DNA of 64,000 bases from CBDDEC01 sp965198045 (GTDB lineage Bacteria; Chloroflexota; Dehalococcoidia; UBA2979). Below the pieces are notes generated by a model that saw nothing but the letters and a program-made list of their open reading frames with translations, searched no databases and had not been told where the DNA came from. Each line of letters opens with the position of its first letter. The first letter of the stretch is position 1. Positions 36,393-45,728 of the stretch are shown piece after piece. The stretch spans positions 1-64,000 of the forward strand of contig CBDAOL010000012.1 in assembly GCA_965198045.1 (NCBI GenBank), given 5' to 3'. The translations under genes and the position numbers were made by a program.

Positions 36393-37310
36393 TCAGAGTT
36401 GCGTCACGACTTTCGCATTGATCAGTGCGGCGACCTCCTCGTCGGTCGCGCCAGCGGAGCGCAGGATCTCGGCGGAGTGCTCGCCGAGGGCGGGGGCGGA
36501 GTGCCGGGCGCGCGTCGGAGTGATCGACATCAGGACGGCTGGTCCCACGACCCGTTGCTTGCCAGTCAGCGTGTGCTCCAGATCCCAGATCATGCCATCG
36601 GCGTTGACCTGTGCGTCGTCTGCGAGCCGCTCCGGGAACTGTACAAGCGCGACCGGCACGCCCTCTGCGTCAAAGAGCGCGACCCACTCGTCGGTGCTCT
36701 TAGTGAGGAAGCGCTCGCGAATGACCCGCTTCCATTCGACGGCGCGCGCCTGGTTCTCCGGGTCGCGTGCGTCATAGTCGGGATCGTCGGAGTGTTCACC
36801 CTCCAGGCCGAGTACGCGGACGCATGCCGTCGCGGTTCGCCCTGGTCAGCGCGCCGAGGACGATCGCGCCATCCTTCGCGCGGTAACCGCCGTAGTAGAG
36901 GCGGAAGGCGGCGCGCGCGGCGAGGCCGCTCTTTCGCGTCGCGAGGGATCTCGTCGTAGGAGCGGCCGGCCTCGCGTGCCGCCTCGACGCGCTCGATCAG
37001 CGGATCGCGGAGCACCGCATCATGGACCGGCTCGCGCATCACCGCCGCAGACTGCAAGAACAACCCGCTCCTCAGGAGTGACGTCGCGATGTACTGCCCC
37101 TCGCCGGTGCGCTCGCGGTGGTAGAGCGCCGCGACCACGCCCATCGCGGCCGCGAAGCCCGTGGTGTAGTCGGCGACCGGCGTCGAGATCAGGTCCGGCG
37201 CGCCATCCTCGTCGGTCTTCCCGTCCGTCACCATCAGACCGGAGTAGGCCTGAGCGACCACGTCCGAGCCGGCACGGAAGGCCTCGGGTCCCTCCTCACC
37301 GAACCCCGTG
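36393..37310 (-). pseudogene. CaiB/BaiF family CoA-transferase 3, broken
   Basis: Convergent with gene 2. The readable parts are 'PTGFGEEGPEAFRAGSDVVA' and 'LYHRERTGEGQYIATSLLRS' in one frame, 'AARAAFRLYYGGYRAKDGA' in a second after about 36925, and 'EWKRVIRERFLTKSTDEWVA' then 'VVGPAVLMSITPTRARHSAP' in the original strand sense after about 36835, down to the stop at 36393. The N-terminal third is removed by the IS6 copy at 37311. It has two indels plus truncation and is not functional. Confidence 0.82.
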
Positions 37311-38263
37311 GGCTGCGTCAGATTCTGAGGGCTCGAACTGTGAGGTTTAGCCTCGTCTGAGCATGGACGAGGAGACATCGGTGAACTGTCCGCACTGTGC
37401 ATCCGCCGCCACGACCAGACGCCAGGCGCGCACGACGCTCGGCTACCGGTGGTTCAACTGCCGCTCGTGCAAGCGTCGCTTCAACGAGCGAACCGGCACG
37501 CCGTTCAACCATCTTCAGGTCCCGACCGACGTGGTGCTCCTCGCGGTGCTGTGGCGTCTGCGCTACAAGCTGAGTTTCCGCGACGTGGCAGAGATGCTCC
37601 TCCAGCGCGGTGTTGAGGGTCACGCACGAGACCATCCGGGAGTGGGAGTTTCGATTCGCCCCACTGCTCGCCGGCCAGCTCCGCGCCAAGCGACGAGCCC
37701 GAGCCGGCGAGTCCTGGTACCTCGACGAGACGTACGTGAAGGTCGCTGGGCGCTGGTGCTACCTCTACCGAGCGAATCGACGGCGACGGAGAACTGATCG
37801 ATTCGATGCTGAGCGAGCATCGAGACAAGCATGCCGCGCGGAGGTTCTTGCGGAGACTGGTCGAGATCACCGAACGCAAGCCCGCACGGATCACGACCGA
37901 CCTGCATCCCGCCTACCGACGGGCGATTCGCTGGATCATCGGCCGCAAGGCTTGGCATCGCACGACGCAGTACCTCAACAACTACACCGAGCAGAGTCAC
38001 CGAGCGGTGAAGCAGCGCTACTACCCGATGCAGGGCTTCGGGAGCTTCGAGTCCGCGTCGCGCTTCTGTAGCGCGTTCGATGAGCTGCGACAGTACTTCC
38101 GCGTCCGCCGCCGCGGTGGCGCCCATGTCGCGTTGACAGAGCAGCGACGGCTCTTCCTCACACGCTGGCACTCGCTGATCAGCGAACTGGCTGCAGCATA
38201 GACCACCAGCGACGTCGCCTTGTGGCGCCTAAGGGTCGACGCGCCCTGAGATCTGACACTGCC
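37311..38263 (+). mobile_element. IS6-type element, copy 3
   Basis: A 953-base full-length copy with both end repeats; the left repeat has one extra T (GTCAGATTCTGAGGGC). It is in the same orientation as the right-end remnant at 32571, so the two bracket the CoA-transferase segment. Confidence 0.9.
37363..38201 (+). pseudogene. IS6-type transposase, frameshifted
   Basis: Same protein as the intact copy at 24177-25013, but one extra G near 37619 and one extra base near 37775 ('LYRANRRRRR' instead of 'LYRAIDGDGE') shift the frame. The first shift comes before the first catalytic Asp. The C-terminal 130 residues are again in frame from 37806 to the stop. Confidence 0.9.
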
Positions 38264-38325
38264 GTCTGCGAGCAGCGGGGCGAAGCGGACCTCCCAGGCG
38301 CGGATCGTCTCGTGCGTGGTTCCTG
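38264..38325 (-). mobile_element. Second IS6-like transposase scrap
   Basis: The minus strand reads 'GTTHETIRAWEVRFAPLLAD', related to but distinct from the local IS6 transposase ('THETIREWEFRFAPLLAD'). It is a relic of a different IS6-family element. Confidence 0.65.
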
Positions 38326-38392
38326 GTGATCGCATGGGATGAAATCGAGTGCATGAAGGACAGCCGAGTCGACTATGTTCGCAACCTGTACC

Positions 38393-38640
38393 CCGTGGGA
38401 CGGCAAAACCTGATAGGTGCAGGTCTGTCCTGAGATAGCAGAGTATCGGCGAGCCACGAGAGGCTCGTCTGTGCTCTACCTCCGTCTGCTTGTCGCAGCA
38501 CTCTTCGCTTCGGTCCGCGCCCCGCCGAGATCTCGTCCTCGAGAACTTAGCGCTGCGGCATCAGCTCGCCGTCTACACCCGGGGCCGTCGTCGACCGCGG
38601 CTCCGTCGCCACGACCGCCGATTCTGGTCACTACTGGCAC
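38393..38640 (+). mobile_element. ISa left part
   Basis: Full left repeat at 38393 and transposase start; one extra C near 38521 breaks the frame. It ends exactly where the MITE-like copy 2 begins. Confidence 0.85.
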
Positions 38641-38642
38641 CC

Positions 38643-38739
38643 GTGGGGCGGCAATATTCGATCCAGCCCATGATTGCGACGTTTCGGACTCGACCGCACG
38701 AGCCTCCCAGACAGGCGGATCGGGGTTTCGTGCCCCCAC
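38643..38739 (+). mobile_element. MITE-like element, copy 2 (variant)
   Basis: Ninety-seven bases with ends GTGGGGCGGCAATATTCGAT and GGGGTTTCGTGCCCCCAC. The outer 50 left bases match the copy at 60576; the middle is diverged. It has no coding capacity. Confidence 0.65.
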
Positions 38740-38745
38740 AGCTGC

Positions 38746-38836
38746 CCGAAGGGCCAGGTTCTCGAGCATCAGGTCGTGCTTTGAATCGCAGCGCGCTTCG
38801 AACCGCGTTCGTCAGTACCCCAAGGTACGTTCGCAT
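38746..38836 (-). mobile_element. Transposase N-terminal remnant
   Basis: The minus-strand frame 'MRTYLGVLTNAVRSALRFKA' is followed in another frame by 'LMLENLALRAA', the usual start of ISa-like integrase-core transposases of a different lineage. The remaining sequence to 39037 shows nothing. Confidence 0.45.
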
Positions 38837-39037
38837 GGCGGAGCCTCCTGCCCACGCAGGAGGCAGCCTTCAGATGGACGCCGCGGGGTCAACTCAACGC
38901 CAGGATGACGTTTTCTGGTAGCACAACTGGTACGACAATTCGGGGGCAGGTCACCACTAGGATTCCGTCATCTGAGCTGCGGCGACACGTGGGCGGTCCC
39001 ACGTCGGCGAGCGAGGCAGGATTCCTGCGGAGCGGAG

Positions 39038-40504
39038 CTAATTAGTTGGCTCGTGAGAGCCTAGCTCTGGAGCGTGTAGCGGGAGCCCTGCTTCGGAAGC
39101 CGCGGAAGTCGGGATGGGAGGAGATTCTGTCTTCTCCGGAGATGGTCGGACGACCGTCGACGGCACGGGCTGCTCCGATCCCGTTGCCTCGGGAACCGCT
39201 TCGAGGCTCGGCGGCACGACGGCGGCGTCTTCGGTTGCGACTTCGGATTCCACCAACCGGGGTGCTGCCGCGGTCCACGCCTTAAGGTCTTGAACAATTT
39301 CCCCATAGAAGCGCTCAACGTGCGCCGCAACGTCATCAATGAAGCTACGTTTGCCGTGCTTCCGATTCGCACCGACCTGAGCGGACAGCGTGACGGTGAA
39401 CGATCTGGGCAGCCTGCCGATTGGGGCGATAAGGACGGCGGGATCAGTGCGGACTTCCCGCAAGAGGGCAGACGTCGTCGTCTTCGTGTGGGGGAAGCTC
39501 GCCGAGATGCGTAAATTCGGGGGCGCATCTCGGAGCTGCCGCACCAGCCAACTAACGCGAGTAGTAGGGCGCGGTCGGTCGGGCGCGTCGAGAGTCACGG
39601 ATGCGTCTGCCGCCATGGTCCGAAGGTCGGCGGCGATCTCGATGGGACCGACAGAATTCGGAATCTTGATGGCTCCCGTTAGTTTGCCGGATGCAACCAG
39701 CTGAGTCGCGAGTGAAGTCACTCGCTGCTCCGGATCGGCTCGTTCTCGACGGCTCAGTACTGGCTGGACGTCTTCTCCCAAGCGGGCCCCGAGTGTCAGG
39801 CAGAGATATTGGATTAGCTGATCCCAGCGCGCCACCACCTCTTCCCTGCCTCCGTCCGCCATGGTCAGCGTTCCAGCCTTGACCTCCTCGCGAACGGTCA
39901 CCCACTCAGGACCCATGTCAACGAACTTCAGCGAGCCCGAATTCTCGTGTTCCAGGTACCGGATGAGTTCTTGCAGGATCCAAGCCTGGTCCGGATCGCT
40001 CACGCCGGCATACTCGTGGCGTCGGACTGCAATCGACAGGATGCGGATCCACGAGAGGTGGTACAGCGGAATGTTTTTGAAGCGGCGTTGGTCAACCTTG
40101 ATCGGGTGTTGTCCAGACGCGCTGACGATGGTGTTGCTGATCGTCAGTAGTCCATCGAATCCTTCTTGCCGTACCACGTCGAGGTATGCTTCGACCTGCT
40201 CCCGATTGTGGAGGTTGCTGGCGGTCTTAACCTCCACCAGGAGGGTCCATTCGGCCCGAGCCCGGCGGACCCGGATCAGTCCGTCGACGCGGACCTTCTT
40301 ACCATTTACCTCAAACGGAACCTCGCAGTACGTCGAAACGGCCCCGGCTGGCGCGCCGAGGGGCCTCAGGATCTCACGCCCGAACTCCTTTACGGCGCTC
40401 AGGACTGCGAGAAGTGCCGAGGCAGCGCGGCGCTCCTGCTCCTGCGCACCCTTGATTCCGGAGACCGGGATCAGCCTCGCTTCCTGCCAGTGTTCGGCAT
40501 CCAT
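39038..40504 (-). CDS. PD-(D/E)XK nuclease-like protein
   Basis: 488 residues from ATG 40504 (eight extra residues upstream are possible). Near residues 70-105 'KVRVDGLIRVRRA' and 'WTLLVEVKTASNLHNREQVE' give the D...ExK catalytic core of restriction-type nucleases, followed by 'YLDVVRQEGFDGLLTISNTI'. The middle is mixed alpha/beta of unknown family. The last 90 residues are Pro/Glu/Ser-rich and probably disordered. Members of this type are scattered in defence islands. It faces the Dam/ParB-like genes on the other strand. It may be a stand-alone nuclease or DNA-end sensor. Confidence 0.65.
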   Translation of the reverse strand: MDAEHWQEARLIPVSGIKGAQEQERRAASALLAVLSAVKEFGREILRPLGAPAGAVSTYCEVPFEVNGKKVRVDGLIRVRRARAEWTLLVEVKTASNLHNREQVEAYLDVVRQEGFDGLLTISNTIVSASGQHPIKVDQRRFKNIPLYHLSWIRILSIAVRRHEYAGVSDPDQAWILQELIRYLEHENSGSLKFVDMGPEWVTVREEVKAGTLTMADGGREEVVARWDQLIQYLCLTLGARLGEDVQPVLSRRERADPEQRVTSLATQLVASGKLTGAIKIPNSVGPIEIAADLRTMAADASVTLDAPDRPRPTTRVSWLVRQLRDAPPNLRISASFPHTKTTTSALLREVRTDPAVLIAPIGRLPRSFTVTLSAQVGANRKHGKRSFIDDVAAHVERFYGEIVQDLKAWTAAAPRLVESEVATEDAAVVPPSLEAVPEATGSEQPVPSTVVRPSPEKTESPPIPTSAASEAGLPLHAPELGSHEPTN

Positions 40505-40605
40505 TAGAGCCCTTTCGCCGTCTGACACAGCGAACTATAGGCCATTCACCGATCCGCTGACGCGCGGTAATGGATCGTCCCCACGCCGGCTCGGCACCGC
40601 CGAGC

Positions 40606-40787
40606 GGGACGCACTCGCGTTCGTCGCGCGAGCACGTCTGCGCGGCGAGGGGAAGCGGCACGGCCAGGCGCTCACGTCAATGACGGTTGCCCTGCTGCAG
40701 GAAGAGCGGGGCTACCAAGGCCTCGAAGAAGAGCAAGTGAAGAAGGCGCTGACCAAGTTCGGCTCACTGCTGCGGGTCGAGCTGTGA
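40606..40787 (+). CDS. Possible small protein, start unclear
   Basis: The frame 'LGTAERDALAFVARARLRGE' to 'EEQVKKALTKFGSLLRVEL' ends at 40787. It looks coding (helical, Lys/Glu-rich end) but has no ATG or GTG in a sensible place. It could be the end of a gene whose start was lost. Confidence 0.3.
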
Positions 40788-40912
40788 CCGGACCTCGCAC
40801 CAGCGCCCCTTAAAGTTCCCCGCTAGATCCTTTGGGATCCCGTTTACTACCAGTGGCTGGGCCGCCGCGTGCTTAGCAGACGGTAATCCACGCGCGGTGA
40901 AGGGGGACCACG

Positions 40913-41914
40913 ATGACGCTTCCCTTGCCTTCATACTTCCGGGCGCTGCCCCCGTACCTGGGAGGCAAGCGCCGGCTCTGTCCGCTGATCTTCTCGCTGG
41001 TACAGCAGTTTGTACCTCGCAAACGCTGGCCAATGACCTTCCTCGATCCGATGTGCGGGAGCGGCGCGGTGGCGCTCTCCGCGAAGGCGTTCGGCTTCGA
41101 GGTCATTGCGTCCGACATCGCCGCCCGTGGCGGCGTTGTCGCGCGCGCGCTCATCGCCAACGACACCGCCAAGCTGAGCAAGCAGGACGTGCTCGACCTC
41201 TTCGGCAACGTAGGCGACGCTGAGTACCCGCTGCCCGATGAGGTGGCCGCGGTGCTCACCCCCGCGCAGGCAGGGTGGTTCAGGCCAGCGCTCGCGGCGG
41301 CCGATCGCTGGCTCGAGCCATGGCGGAGCCTGCGCCGGCTCCTCCTCGTGAAGCTGTTGCTGCGGCTCTACCCGCTCTCGTTGCCGTCGGCGACGGACGC
41401 AGCGGCCGCGGTCTGCGGTGACTACGACGCGATCTCGCCGCGCCGGCTCGGGCACTACATGCGGGCACGCGGGCTGCTCTCACCGGACCACGTGTGGCGC
41501 GTGGCGCAGGAGCTCAATCTTGGAGTCTTCGGCGGCTACGGGAGCGCTCGCCAGACAGACGCGTGCTTCGCGATGACGGACACGTCCCCGGACGTCGTCT
41601 ACCTGGACCCGCCGTACCCGGGCACCAGCCGCTACGAGCAAGTCTACATGGTCGTCGATCGCTTCCTCGGAGACCAGCGGCCGAAGAAGCCCGCCCCCAC
41701 GCTGGACGAGCTGCTTGCCGCGGCTGAGCACATCCCCTATCTGGTCCTTTCCTACGGCGGGCCGAACGCCACTTTGCCCGATCTCGTTTCCACGGTGGAA
41801 CGCTACCGCCGCGTCGCGACCGCACGCGAAATTCCGTACCGACACCTACAGTCGATCTCGTCGGAGGCCAAGAATGCCGGCAACCGCGAACTCCTCGTCG
41901 TCGCCAGTCACTGA
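40913..41914 (+). CDS. D12-class adenine DNA methylase (Dam-like)
   Basis: 333 residues from ATG 40913. N-terminal 'LPPYLGGKRRLCPLIFSLV' near residues 11-29 is the SAM/DNA-binding start of the D12 class, 'FLDPMCGSGAVALSAKAFG' near 43-61 is motif I, and 'VVYLDPPYPGTSRYEQVYMV' near 227-246 carries the catalytic DPPY. It adds a methyl group to adenine N6 in a short recognition site. The 41-base overlap with the ParB-like gene and its place before terminase-like genes indicate a phage role, such as protecting packaged DNA from host restriction. Confidence 0.9.
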   Translation: MTLPLPSYFRALPPYLGGKRRLCPLIFSLVQQFVPRKRWPMTFLDPMCGSGAVALSAKAFGFEVIASDIAARGGVVARALIANDTAKLSKQDVLDLFGNVGDAEYPLPDEVAAVLTPAQAGWFRPALAAADRWLEPWRSLRRLLLVKLLLRLYPLSLPSATDAAAAVCGDYDAISPRRLGHYMRARGLLSPDHVWRVAQELNLGVFGGYGSARQTDACFAMTDTSPDVVYLDPPYPGTSRYEQVYMVVDRFLGDQRPKKPAPTLDELLAAAEHIPYLVLSYGGPNATLPDLVSTVERYRRVATAREIPYRHLQSISSEAKNAGNRELLVVASH

Positions 41915-42551
41915 CGGGCACCTCATCCGCATCAGCTTGGGGCGGCTCCATCCGCACCCGGCCAATGCCAACGTGATGTCGGAGGGACGCCGCCAGAAGC
42001 TCGCCCGCAACATCGAGCGGCAGGGTCGCTACCCCCCGCTGGTGGTGCGGCCACACCCCGAGCTCGAGAGGGACTACCAGATCCTGGACGGACACCAGCG
42101 CGCCGAGGTGCTCCGAGAGTTGGGCCGTGACGACGTGCTCTGCTTCGTCTGGCCGTGCGACGACACCACCGCGCGTGTGCTCCTCGCCACCCTCAACCGC
42201 CTCGAAGGCGAGGACGTGCCGGCCAGGCGGGCCGAGTTGCTGGATGAGCTGATCGCGCTGCTGCCGGCAGAGGAGCTGGCGCTGCTGCTGCCCGAGGACG
42301 CTATGGCGATCGAGCACACGCTGCAGCTGATCGATCTCGACCCCGACGCCCTGCTGGCGGAGCTGACGGCGGCGGCGGAGCGGGAGGCGGCGCAGGGACC
42401 GAGGCTGATCTCCTTCGCCGTCGACCGCGACGACGAGCCCGTCATCGAAGAAGCGATTCGGCAGGCCGCCGCGGACCTCGACGGCCGCAACCGTCGCGGC
42501 GGCGCCCTGGCCGCGATCTGCCGCGCCCACCTGGAGGACATCGATGCCTGA
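41874..42551 (+). CDS. ParB/Srx-fold DNA-binding protein
   Basis: 225 residues from ATG 41874, inside the end of the methylase gene. The ParB N-terminal (Srx-like) fold is clear: 'ISLGRLHPHPANANVMSEGR' near 19-38, 'LARNIERQGRYPPLVVRPHP' near 42-61 and 'YQILDGHQRAEVLRELGRDD' near 67-86 with the GHQR/nucleotide-binding box. The C-terminal half is helical. Phage-borne ParB-like proteins of this kind have nuclease, CTPase or regulator roles; there is no ParA and no parS is visible. Its stop overlaps the next start (42544). Confidence 0.8.
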   Translation: MPATANSSSSPVTDGHLIRISLGRLHPHPANANVMSEGRRQKLARNIERQGRYPPLVVRPHPELERDYQILDGHQRAEVLRELGRDDVLCFVWPCDDTTARVLLATLNRLEGEDVPARRAELLDELIALLPAEELALLLPEDAMAIEHTLQLIDLDPDALLAELTAAAEREAAQGPRLISFAVDRDDEPVIEEAIRQAAADLDGRNRRGGALAAICRAHLEDIDA

Positions 42552-42896
42552 GAACACCCGCCAGCGGGAGGCCTTCAACCGCTACTGGGAGCTCGGGGCG
42601 GAGCGCTCGATCGAGCGCCTGCACCAGTCCCTCGCGCGTGCGGGGAAGGCGCCGACCCCACGCACGCTCTACGAGTGGTCGCGGCGCAACCATTGGCAGG
42701 ACCGCATCGCCGACCTCGATCGGAAGACCGGGGAGGCCGAGGACGAGGCGCGCATCGCCACGATCCGCGAGATGCAGGAGCGCCAGGCGAGAGAAGCGCT
42801 GCTGCTGCAGCAGAAGGGCGCGGAGTGGCTGGCCCCCGTTTCCGCGGAGGAGGCGACGCCCGACGCGGCAATCCGCGCGATCGTCGAGGGCGCCAG
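42544..42896 (+). pseudogene. Phage small-terminase-like protein, N-terminal part
   Basis: 'RQREAFNRYWELGAERSIER' and 'APTPRTLYEWSRRNHWQDRI' form an HTH of the phage small-terminase type (residues 5-60), then 'REMQERQAREALLLQQKGAE'. At 42897 ISa sequence replaces the C-terminus. The missing half resembles the relic at 7806-8180, but the shared part is not identical, so they come from two related phages. Confidence 0.72.
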
Positions 42897-43118
42897 GCAA
42901 CCACGCGTCCAGCATCTGGGCCGCCGATCTGTTCACGGTCCAGACGCTTGCCTTCCGCACGCTCTACGTGCTCATCGTGATCGACCACGACCGGCGCCGC
43001 ATCCGGCACTGGAACGTCACGGAGCATCCGAACGCGCCCTGGATCTGGCAGCAGATGATCGAGGCGACCGCCTGGGGTCAGCAGCCATGGTTCCTGATCC
43101 GAGACCGCGACCGTAGCT
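42897..43118 (+). mobile_element. ISa fragment, left of IS1182 insertion
   Basis: Transposase integrase-core residues from 'HASSIWAADLFTVQT' to 'WFLIRDRDRS'. It is interrupted by the IS1182 copy at 43119; the duplicated target AGCT lies at 43115-43118. ISa sequence resumes at 44690. Confidence 0.88.
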
Positions 43119-44689
43119 GAGGCTGTCGCACAAACCCACGAAGAGGGGGACATCGCTATACGATGAGCATGGCGGCGGGGGCGGAGTGATTCCGAGGTGC
43201 CGCCGTGACCCAGCGTTTCTTGCCGTGCGACCGTGACCAGCAATACCTGATGCCCGCCAGCCTCCGCGACTGGCTGCCCGGGGACCACCTCGCGTGGTTC
43301 GTGCTCGATGCGGTCAGCCAGTTGGACCTCACCGCGTTCTACGAGCGCTACCGCGAGGACGGTTGGGGGCGGAAGGCGTACGAGCCGTCGATGATGGTCG
43401 CGCTCGTGCTCTACGCCTACTGCGAGGGCGAGCGCTCGAGCCGCCAGATCGAACGGCGCTGCCGGGAGGACATCGCCCTCCGGGTGCTGACCGCGAACCA
43501 GCACCCCGACCACGCGACGATCTGCCGTTTCCGCCAGCAGCACGAGGAGGCGCTCTCGGGACTGTTCGCCGAGGTGCTCAGGCTATGCGCCGAGGCTGGT
43601 CTGGTGCGGGTCGGGGTGGTCGCGCTCGACGGGACCAAGCTGCACGCCAACGCCAGCCGTGAGCGCAACCGCACGGATGCGGACCTGGAGGCCGAGGTGC
43701 GGCGCATCCTCGACGAAGCGGAGCGGGTGGACGCCGAGGAGAACGCGCGCTTCGGCGACGCGCGGGGCGACGAGTTGCCTCCGGGATTCAGGGACCGCGA
43801 GGAGCGCCTGCAGCGGTTGCACGAGGCGCGGGAGCGACTGGCGGCCCGAGAGCGGGAGCGGCAGGAGGACTACGAGCAACGCCTCAGGAGCCGCGCGGAG
43901 AAGGACCGGCGCGGGCGCCGCCCGAAGCCGCCGCAGCCCGAGCAGGGTGCGAAGGTGAACGTCACCGACCCGGACAGCCGCGTGGTGCGCGACTATCACG
44001 GCTACCTCCAAGGCTACAACGTGCAGGCGGTGACGACCCGCGACCAGATCATCGTCGCGGCCGAGGTGAGCCGACAGGCGACCGACATGCACGAGCTGCA
44101 ACCGATGATCGAGGTGATGCACCGCAACCTGCAGGCCGCACACTGCGGGCCGGCGCGCGTGCTGCTGGCTGATGCCGGCTACTACTCCGAGGCGAACGTG
44201 CGGCAGGCGGGGAGCGCAGGTCCGGAGCTGCTGCTCGCGACCCGCAGCGACCGCAACCGGCGCGTCGGCGCGGCGCCGCCGCGCGGGCGCATCCCTGCCG
44301 GGCTCTCCGTCCGTGAACGGATGGATCGCAAGCTGGCGACGCAGCGTGGCCGGCGTCTCTACGAGCAGCGGCGCTGGATGATCGAACCCGTCTTCGGCGA
44401 CGTCAAGGAGAACCGCGGCATCCGCCGGTTCATGCGGCGCGGGATCGCCTCGTGCGCCAGCGAATGGAAGCTGATCGCCGCCACCCACAACCTCAAGAAG
44501 CTCTATCGCCGGGCGCGGCCGTCCTCCTGGCCAGCGAACGGCAACCCCCGGCAAAGAGGCTGGTCTGCCGCCGTGGCGGCCGCGTAGCGCCGCTGCCCTG
44601 TGAGAGGCGGCTACTCCGCCCCGACAACCGACCGGCTGACCTCTTGGCCCTCGTGGCGCTCCGCCCACGCCACTCCATGCGACAGCCTC
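43119..44689 (+). mobile_element. IS1182-family element, complete
   Basis: 1571 bases, perfect 12-base ends GAGGCTGTCGCA, flanked by AGCT on both sides (43115-43118 and 44690-44693). It is inserted in the ISa transposase gene and contains one intact transposase. Confidence 0.93.
43205..44587 (+). CDS. IS1182-family transposase, intact
   Basis: 460 residues, read here from 43205, which corresponds to a GTG start ('MTQRFLPCDRDQQYLMPASL'). The N-terminal DUF772 domain covers residues 15-140 ('AYCEGERSSRQIERRCREDI'). The first catalytic Asp is in 'VGVVALDGTKLHANAS' near 142. A long coiled insertion (170-250) follows, then the second Asp in 'RVLLADAGYYSEANV' near 322 and the C-terminal Glu region 'RWMIEPVFGDVKENRG' near 393. 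It is the only intact copy in the window and could act on the damaged copy at 1-1472 and the end fragment at 56981. Confidence 0.93.
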   Translation: MTQRFLPCDRDQQYLMPASLRDWLPGDHLAWFVLDAVSQLDLTAFYERYREDGWGRKAYEPSMMVALVLYAYCEGERSSRQIERRCREDIALRVLTANQHPDHATICRFRQQHEEALSGLFAEVLRLCAEAGLVRVGVVALDGTKLHANASRERNRTDADLEAEVRRILDEAERVDAEENARFGDARGDELPPGFRDREERLQRLHEARERLAARERERQEDYEQRLRSRAEKDRRGRRPKPPQPEQGAKVNVTDPDSRVVRDYHGYLQGYNVQAVTTRDQIIVAAEVSRQATDMHELQPMIEVMHRNLQAAHCGPARVLLADAGYYSEANVRQAGSAGPELLLATRSDRNRRVGAAPPRGRIPAGLSVRERMDRKLATQRGRRLYEQRRWMIEPVFGDVKENRGIRRFMRRGIASCASEWKLIAATHNLKKLYRRARPSSWPANGNPRQRGWSAAVAAA

Positions 44690-44832
44690 AGCTATGGCGG
44701 AGACTTCATCGCACGCGCTCGACGGATCGGGATCGAGACGATTCTGACTCCGGTGCGCGCGCCGAATGCCAACGCCATCGCCGAGCGCGTCATCGGCACG
44801 CTCAGGCGCGAGTGTCTCGACCATGTCATCGC
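44690..44832 (+). mobile_element. ISa fragment, right of IS1182 insertion
   Basis: Continues the interrupted transposase ('YGGDFIARARRIGIETILTP' to 'LRRECLDHVI'). Truncated by an IS6 end at 44833. Confidence 0.85.
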
Positions 44833-44881
44833 ACGCCTTGTGGAGCCTAAGGGTCGACGCGCCCTGAGATCTGACACTGCC
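44833..44881 (+). mobile_element. IS6-type right-end scrap
   Basis: Forty-nine bases ending with the repeat CCCTGAGATCTGACACTGCC at 44881. Joined to ISa on both sides. Confidence 0.8.
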
Positions 44882-45552
44882 AGCTGCGTGCGCTTGGCTT
44901 CGACGTGAGCGCTCGCACCGTGAGCCGCTCCGTCAGCAGGCGCTCCGGCGACCGCCGAGTCAGTCGTGGCGCACGTTTCTGCGCAACCACGCGTCCAGCA
45001 TCTGGGCTGCTGACCTGTGCACGGTGCAGACCCTCACCTTCCGCACGCTCTCCGTGTTCGTCGTGATCGACCACGGTCGGCGCCGCATCCGGCACTGGAA
45101 CGTCACGGAGCATCCGAACGCGCCCTGGATCTGGCAGCAGATGATCGAGGCGACCGCCTGGGGTCAGCAGCCAGGGTTCCTCATCCGCGACCGCGACCGC
45201 AGCTACGGCGGCGACTTCATCGCACGCGCTCGACGGATCGGGATCGAGACGATTCTGACTCCGGTGCGCGCGCCGAACGCCAACGCCATCGCCGAGCGCG
45301 TGATCGGGACGCTCCGGCGCGAGTGCCTCGATCACGTCATCGCGGTCAACGAGCAGCATCTGAGGCGCCTGCTCCACGAGTACATCGAGCACTAACAACG
45401 CGATGCGGCCGCATCGATCATTGGCGCTCGACTCTCCGGAGGGACGCAAGCCGGTGCAGCGGACGCCGAGTCAGCGAGTCGTCAGCAAGCCGGTGCTAGG
45501 AGGCTTGCATCATGAGTATCGGTGGGCCGCATGAGGTTTTGCCGTCCCACGG
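44882..45552 (+). mobile_element. ISa 3' part with right end
   Basis: Transposase from 'LRALGFDVSARTVSR' onward; a base is missing near 44928 and one is extra near 45395, which creates a stop ('YIEH'). The right repeat ends at 45552. The 176 bases that follow, up to the helicase stop, hold nothing recognisable. Confidence 0.85.
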
Positions 45553-45728
45553 GTACGAATAGCTGTGAGGGAAATAGAACCAGCGATGCCGGGGGGCGAA
45601 CTCGAGGTCGCGCGAGGTCGCCTCCCGCGACAATTCGGGCCGACTACTGAAGCCCGCAGGCAGAGCCAACGCTGCTGTCGAAGAAGTCATGCGCCCCTTC
45701 AACCGCCGGTAGCGGGGCTGCCGCCGAC

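Noticed and set aside
41874..42551. Plasmid partition system
   Set aside because: No ParA-type ATPase gene and no obvious parS repeats; the context is phage packaging.
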